The position numbers and the translations under genes are program-made. The notes under the pieces were generated by a model. The model searched no databases. It saw only the letters and a list, made by a program, of their open reading frames with translations, and was not told the DNA's origin. From Chionis minor (Eukaryota; Chordata; Aves; Charadriiformes; Chionididae), in contig VZSF01004848.1 in NCBI GenBank assembly GCA_013398295.1, positions 474-64,473 on the forward strand: DNA of 64,000 bases, in the 5' to 3' direction. The first letter of the stretch is position 1. Each line of letters starts with the position of its first letter. Positions 59,500 to 64,000 of the stretch are shown here, in pieces.

Positions 59500-62400
59500 T
59501 ACATCTGGTAAATCAGTTATATAAATCTGGCTAACTAATATGAGATTAACTAATATAATCAACCACATTCAGAGAGGCTAAATTAAGACTACATGGGTAA
59601 TATTAATCCTGGCATTTTCCAATTTACGACCTTCATGTTTCCAACATTATTGTTCTTTTATCAGTTGGCATGTACTTTATCTAGGTTTCTACCTACAGCG
59701 AAAAAGCAATTCTGCCACGTGGCAGGCAACCCATGGGAGTTTTAGTATATTTGCTGCACAACTCTGCCTTCTGCGCAAATGAAACGGTTAAGGCTACGGG
59801 GGAATGAGTAACTCCTTTCGGGATGCCCGGCAGGTTGTACGAATCACACACAATTCCTCCTCCGGAATGTCCGCTCGGTGAGCGCTCCGATCACAGCATA
59901 AAACGGTTTCTCCGCTTTGACCAGTTCTGTTGGGATGGTGCCTTGTAGTGTAGGCTCAAAGAAGCAACAAGTAGCTCGAATTCTTTGAGGACGGAGCCAT
60001 CACTAGCTGAAGTTGGGAAGGCTGAACGCCGTTTTTGTAAAGGCTCCTTGGCTCCCAAGCCTCTGCTCCTGCAGAACTCAAGACTCTGAGGCTTTACAAA
60101 GAATCACAGCAGGACACGAAGAAGAGAAGCATGCTTTTCTTAGCTTCTTCCTAGAACTATTTTTCCCATTTGGGCTTCAATTTTCCCAGAAATATCAGTC
60201 TACTGCAGACTCAAACAATACTTTTGGGCCCCGCTGGCTTTATCTGGCAAATTTATTAAAGACAAGGTCTTAAGAACGGAAAGTATGAAGCAGCCTTGAA
60301 CAGGGGCCTCCAGCCTCAGACTACAAGCTAGTCAGACCTCAAATTGGCCTCCAGGTCCTTGCTCTTTCTCCTACCATGCTCCAAGAAAAACACACTGCAA
60401 GTTTGACTTGCACTTTGTATCTGTTTTACAGCAGTCATGGGATTGAGCATCACCAGTAGTTGAATCTCAGTGTACAAAATCATCTTACTCTCCCCCTTAC
60501 TTCGACAACACTGGCCATTTTTTGTATCAGCTTGATTTCTTCTATAGCCCCCTAAGCAGCAGCAACGTTCTGGGTATGATTACTCCAGTCAGTGATCTAA
60601 GAACAACACCTTTAGCCTTGTACGTGAACTACTGCCATCTTTGTGCTTTAACAACACCTGTTTTTTTTCCTTGACGTAAGTACAGAACTTGCAATTCATT
60701 TTGATTTTCTATTTTGACCACCCTTTTATCTTTAAAAGCCTCTACTTCCAAACTACCAAATGCACATCTGTGTGTATATGACATAGAAGAATACCAGAAA
60801 TTTTTACACCAACAAATTTGTCTTTTATACAACTTTAATCTCTCCACGAACTCCAATACAGGCAAATTTCCACATGCTCTGAGCATCTACCTTCCTTTAC
60901 ACGCAGCGTCAGAGCTATTAATCCACAGGCAGTAAAAAAAATAAAAATAAAATCACTGATCTGAAAATACTGAACAAACTGAAGCAGTTAAAGCGATTTC
61001 AAGCAGAATCACAGTTAAAGAGAACAGCATCTACATTTGTGGGCAAGAGCAGACACAGAGCTGGCACATAGCCTGTGGCTACTAAAACAAACCACCCATG
61101 CAATAGCTGGTACTTGCAGGCATCTACACTTTAGGATAACAAAAAAGGAAAAAAAAAACCCTATAATCCTATTAGCAACCCTAAAATTCACAACAAAGGA
61201 ATGAAAATCTGGGGGTATGTTCCTACTGTCAATCATTCATGCTCCTTTAAACAAAACTGGTTACTAACGCCAAAGTCAGTTTCAAGAACAGTCTGTTTAT
61301 TTTCCTTGGCATCCAACTCAAAACAGCTGAAGACACTTGCCTAACAAAGTTAGAAGAAATGACTTCTAGTATAAAGCAAGTAAAGAAATTCTGCTTGCAA
61401 TATTATATAACACTACCCATATCTCAATCCATAAAACACGAAGCCATACAGACCAGTCTCTAAGAGAACTGAAGCAGAAAGTGGGTGATAAACCTATTCA
61501 GCTTGGTCCTTCCCAAATTCAACAGCTGCCCTGGAAAGAGGGAAAAGAACAGAGGGGAAAAAACAGCTCCCTTAAGACTTGCCACACTAAGAAGCCTTTC
61601 AACATTCAATGGCTGTAGCCAGCACAGAGCAAGCTGATCAGATATATAGCCTTTGGTATTAAGATGATCTCAACCACAAATAAAGACAGAGAATGTAGGT
61701 GCCTGGGCTGAGATAGACAATCAAACCAGTGCTTGGAATTTGATACGGAATCCAAAAACGCCTGCGTCAGTCCTTTGGAAAGCACAAGAGCTATTTGAAG
61801 ATGCAATGCCAGAGCAAAAAGCCAACTCGATGTGATAACTGGAAGGTAAATTGACATCAGCTGGAAATACACCCAGTCACTACCAGGGCAGCAGCTGGCT
61901 CAGTGCTATGTACCTGGCAGTTCTGTTCCAGTGTGAAAAGCTTTGGAAGTTAAAACTTTTTGACCACCACGATTTCGGGGAAAAAACAAACAAATAAAAT
62001 AAAAACCCCAACCTCAAACAAAAAAACCTCCCAGAAATTGTTAAATGATTTTGGGAGACCTCTGGAACCAAAGCTTTAATTCTGATGAACAGTATTGCAT
62101 TGATGTGACAGACCAGCATGATGGACAGAACCTAATGAATTTTATTCGGATCAGACAGGAGACCTGCAGAGAAAGGATTCACCATATACCCACTCAGCCA
62201 CCGAAGCTCATACTCTAGATCATTAAAGTACAGAACACTAGTATGTTCTATGAAAAGGGATAATATTTTTTTAATGTTATATTCTATTTATACCTTGTAT
62301 GATAGAGCTACTGCTTTTCCCCAAAATTTCAGAGGCCTCCGTGCAGTCAGGTAAATTCTTCGTTCTTGCGAGGTAGACAAGTTAAATACTACACACTGAA

Positions 62401-63262
62401 TTGGGTATGTCAAATATAGAGTATTAGGGGATTTTCTATGCCAGATGTGCACAATGTGCTGCTTTTGTGGCAGTTCCTTTAGTCTGCTGATGACAGGAGG
62501 CAGCAAGAACCAGAAGGAGGGGAGCTTGCTGATCACAACACAAATAATTTCCCTTCAGGCCATAAAAAGGCACATCCAGACATTAGATGTAAGAGCTCTT
62601 TCGGAGAAGTTGGCCAAAGAGAGATAAGGCCTTCACAGGCACGATGGGGCTCCTAGCACACAGGTATGACATGGAGAGAAAGGAACACCAGAGACTACAG
62701 GATGTGGCCTTATAGGGGGTGGGAGGGAGAAGAATGGGAGAAGAGAGCAGCAGAATGATTGCTGTGTGTTATAGGTTATTACAGGTTCAAACAGGAAGAG
62801 GAAAGTGCTACCACACTGAGAAGATGGGGCATAATTGGGCTGAGCCACCTTGAAGCACGCTACACGGGTAAGTAAAATAAAAAGTATCTCCTTTTCTACC
62901 TGAGGAAAGTGTGACTATCTGTTATCTGTCTTTACTATGCTAGAAAGAGTGTGAAACTACTTGGTATGGGACAATTTAAATGAGAAATCATCTAACAGCT
63001 AGACACAGCACTTACATGTTTTATCGGACCAGATGTTTATAAAGGCTAACCAGAATTTGTGACAAATGTGATCGGTTCCATGATCCTGATATAAGCAAGT
63101 ATTTTTTTCTTAATTCTTCTAACCCTACAATTCTATACTGTGCACATGCAAGAAGCATATTCTCCCTCAAAAGCTTTTAGTGTCTGTATAATGATTTTTT
63201 CTTTATCTGAAGTAACAACTTAAAACCAACAGATTAAGCGATTTAATCCAGAGATTCAGCAT

Positions 63263-63690
63263 GGAATCACAGGGGTTGGAAGGGACCTTTGGAGACCATC
63301 TAGTCCAATCCCTCTGCCAGAGCAGGTCCACCTACAGCAGGTTGCACAGGATGGCGTCCGGGCGGGTTGGGAATGTCTCCAGAGTCGCAGACTCCACCAC
63401 CTCTCTGGGCAGCCTCTTCCAGAGCTCTGCCACCCTTAAAGGAAAGAAGTTCCTCCTCATGTGCAGATGGAACTTCCTATATTTGATTTTATACCCATTG
63501 CCCCTTGTCCTATCACTGGGCACCACTGAAAAAAGACTGGCCCCCTCCTCCCGGCACCCTCCCTTTAACTATTTATCAGCATTGATGAGATCCCCCTCAG
63601 TCTTCTCTTCTCCAGACTAAAGAGACCCAACTCCCTCAGCCTTTCCTCATAAGAAAGATGTTCCACCCCCTAATCACCTTTGTAGCTGTA
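63263..63690 (-). repeat. CR1 LINE, antisense, about 430 bp
   Basis: It begins AATCACAGGGGTTGGAAGGG and passes 'accatctagtccaatccctc', 'cctctctgggcagcctcttc' and 'gatgagatccccctcagtct', ending near 'ccccctaatcacctttgtag'. This is the reverse complement of an avian CR1 3' portion, 5'-truncated. Confidence 0.93.
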
Positions 63691-64000
63691 ATAGCGTCCA
63701 TTCTCCTATCACAGTTTTATAAAAGGATCTGTCAAATCACTTCCAAAGTCATTAACGCAAGAAGAGGGTCTCCTCGTAACACATTAACACAAGAATCATG
63801 GTCTCCTCTTCCTCATGTACCCGTACGGAGCTAAATGCTTGTACATCCAGCTGGCTGCCCCAAGTTCCATGTGGAAATTAATGGCAGAGTCCAATCAACC
63901 GCCTTATCTGACACTTTTCATTATTTCTTTAATCCTTTTTGTAAAGTGACACGTACTGCAGTAATGGAATCAAAACAGGAAATGGGAACAAATTCCTGGA

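Larger units (their letters stand above)
55979..64000 (-). other. MKLN1: MKLN1 intron (continuing beyond the window)
   Basis: Knowledge of muskelin predicts the next upstream exon to end in a segment like DHSDPEETKE. I searched the reverse strand for it by eye and did not find it, so this is probably one large intron running off the right edge. It contains an old CR1/L3-like remnant, a CpG-dense patch at about 59790-59990, an AT hairpin cluster and a CR1 copy. Open frames are short and without domains. Confidence 0.65.

Noticed and set aside
60465..60500. Possible upstream muskelin exon encoding the segment before FQLLASALF
   Set aside because: The nearby GTACACTGAG-like text on the - strand does not translate to the expected residues and lacks matching borders.

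Overview
The window looks like nuclear DNA of a bird. Several 3'-truncated CR1 LINEs are present, including one of about 475 bp ending in the CR1-type tail ATTCTATGATTC, and two vertebrate genes can be read exon by exon. I cannot name the species. No prokaryotic, viral or CRISPR-like content was seen, and no rRNA or tRNA gene was recognised.

Layout: positions 1-27555 are inferred to be the large first intron of PODXL (podocalyxin). The signal-peptide exon was not found and probably lies to the left; a CpG-dense stretch at about 40-330 may be the edge of its island. Seven PODXL exons follow on the + strand: a 927-nt Ser/Thr/Pro mucin exon (27556-28482), a further linker exon (30660-30814), two exons with the four ectodomain cysteines (31676-31741 and 35281-35437), a short charged exon (36307-36368), the transmembrane exon (36472-36639), and the cytoplasmic tail with stop (39842-40036). 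All splice phases agree, giving 1730 coding nt (575 residues after exon 1). The 3'UTR runs to a polyadenylation signal at 43491.

MKLN1 (muskelin) converges from the - strand. Its last coding exon is 54054-54175 and its penultimate exon 55924-55978. Its 3'UTR may run leftward as far as a polyadenylation signal at 44601-44606, which would leave only about 1 kb between the two transcripts. From 55979 to 64000 is muskelin intron containing an old CR1/L3-like remnant, a CpG-dense patch, an AT-rich hairpin cluster and a CR1 copy. Earlier muskelin exons were not found and probably lie to the right.

The gene order (PODXL and MKLN1 tail to tail) matches the arrangement known in mammals. The two genes have unrelated roles: podocalyxin is an anti-adhesive apical sialomucin, and muskelin is a kelch-repeat subunit of the CTLH/GID ubiquitin ligase. 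I found no new biological system. The points most worth checking are a very recent 138-bp duplication in the mucin exon, the possible 9.5-kb muskelin 3'UTR with five Pumilio-type motifs, exon-like segments inside that UTR, and a perfect 14-bp hairpin in intron 1.
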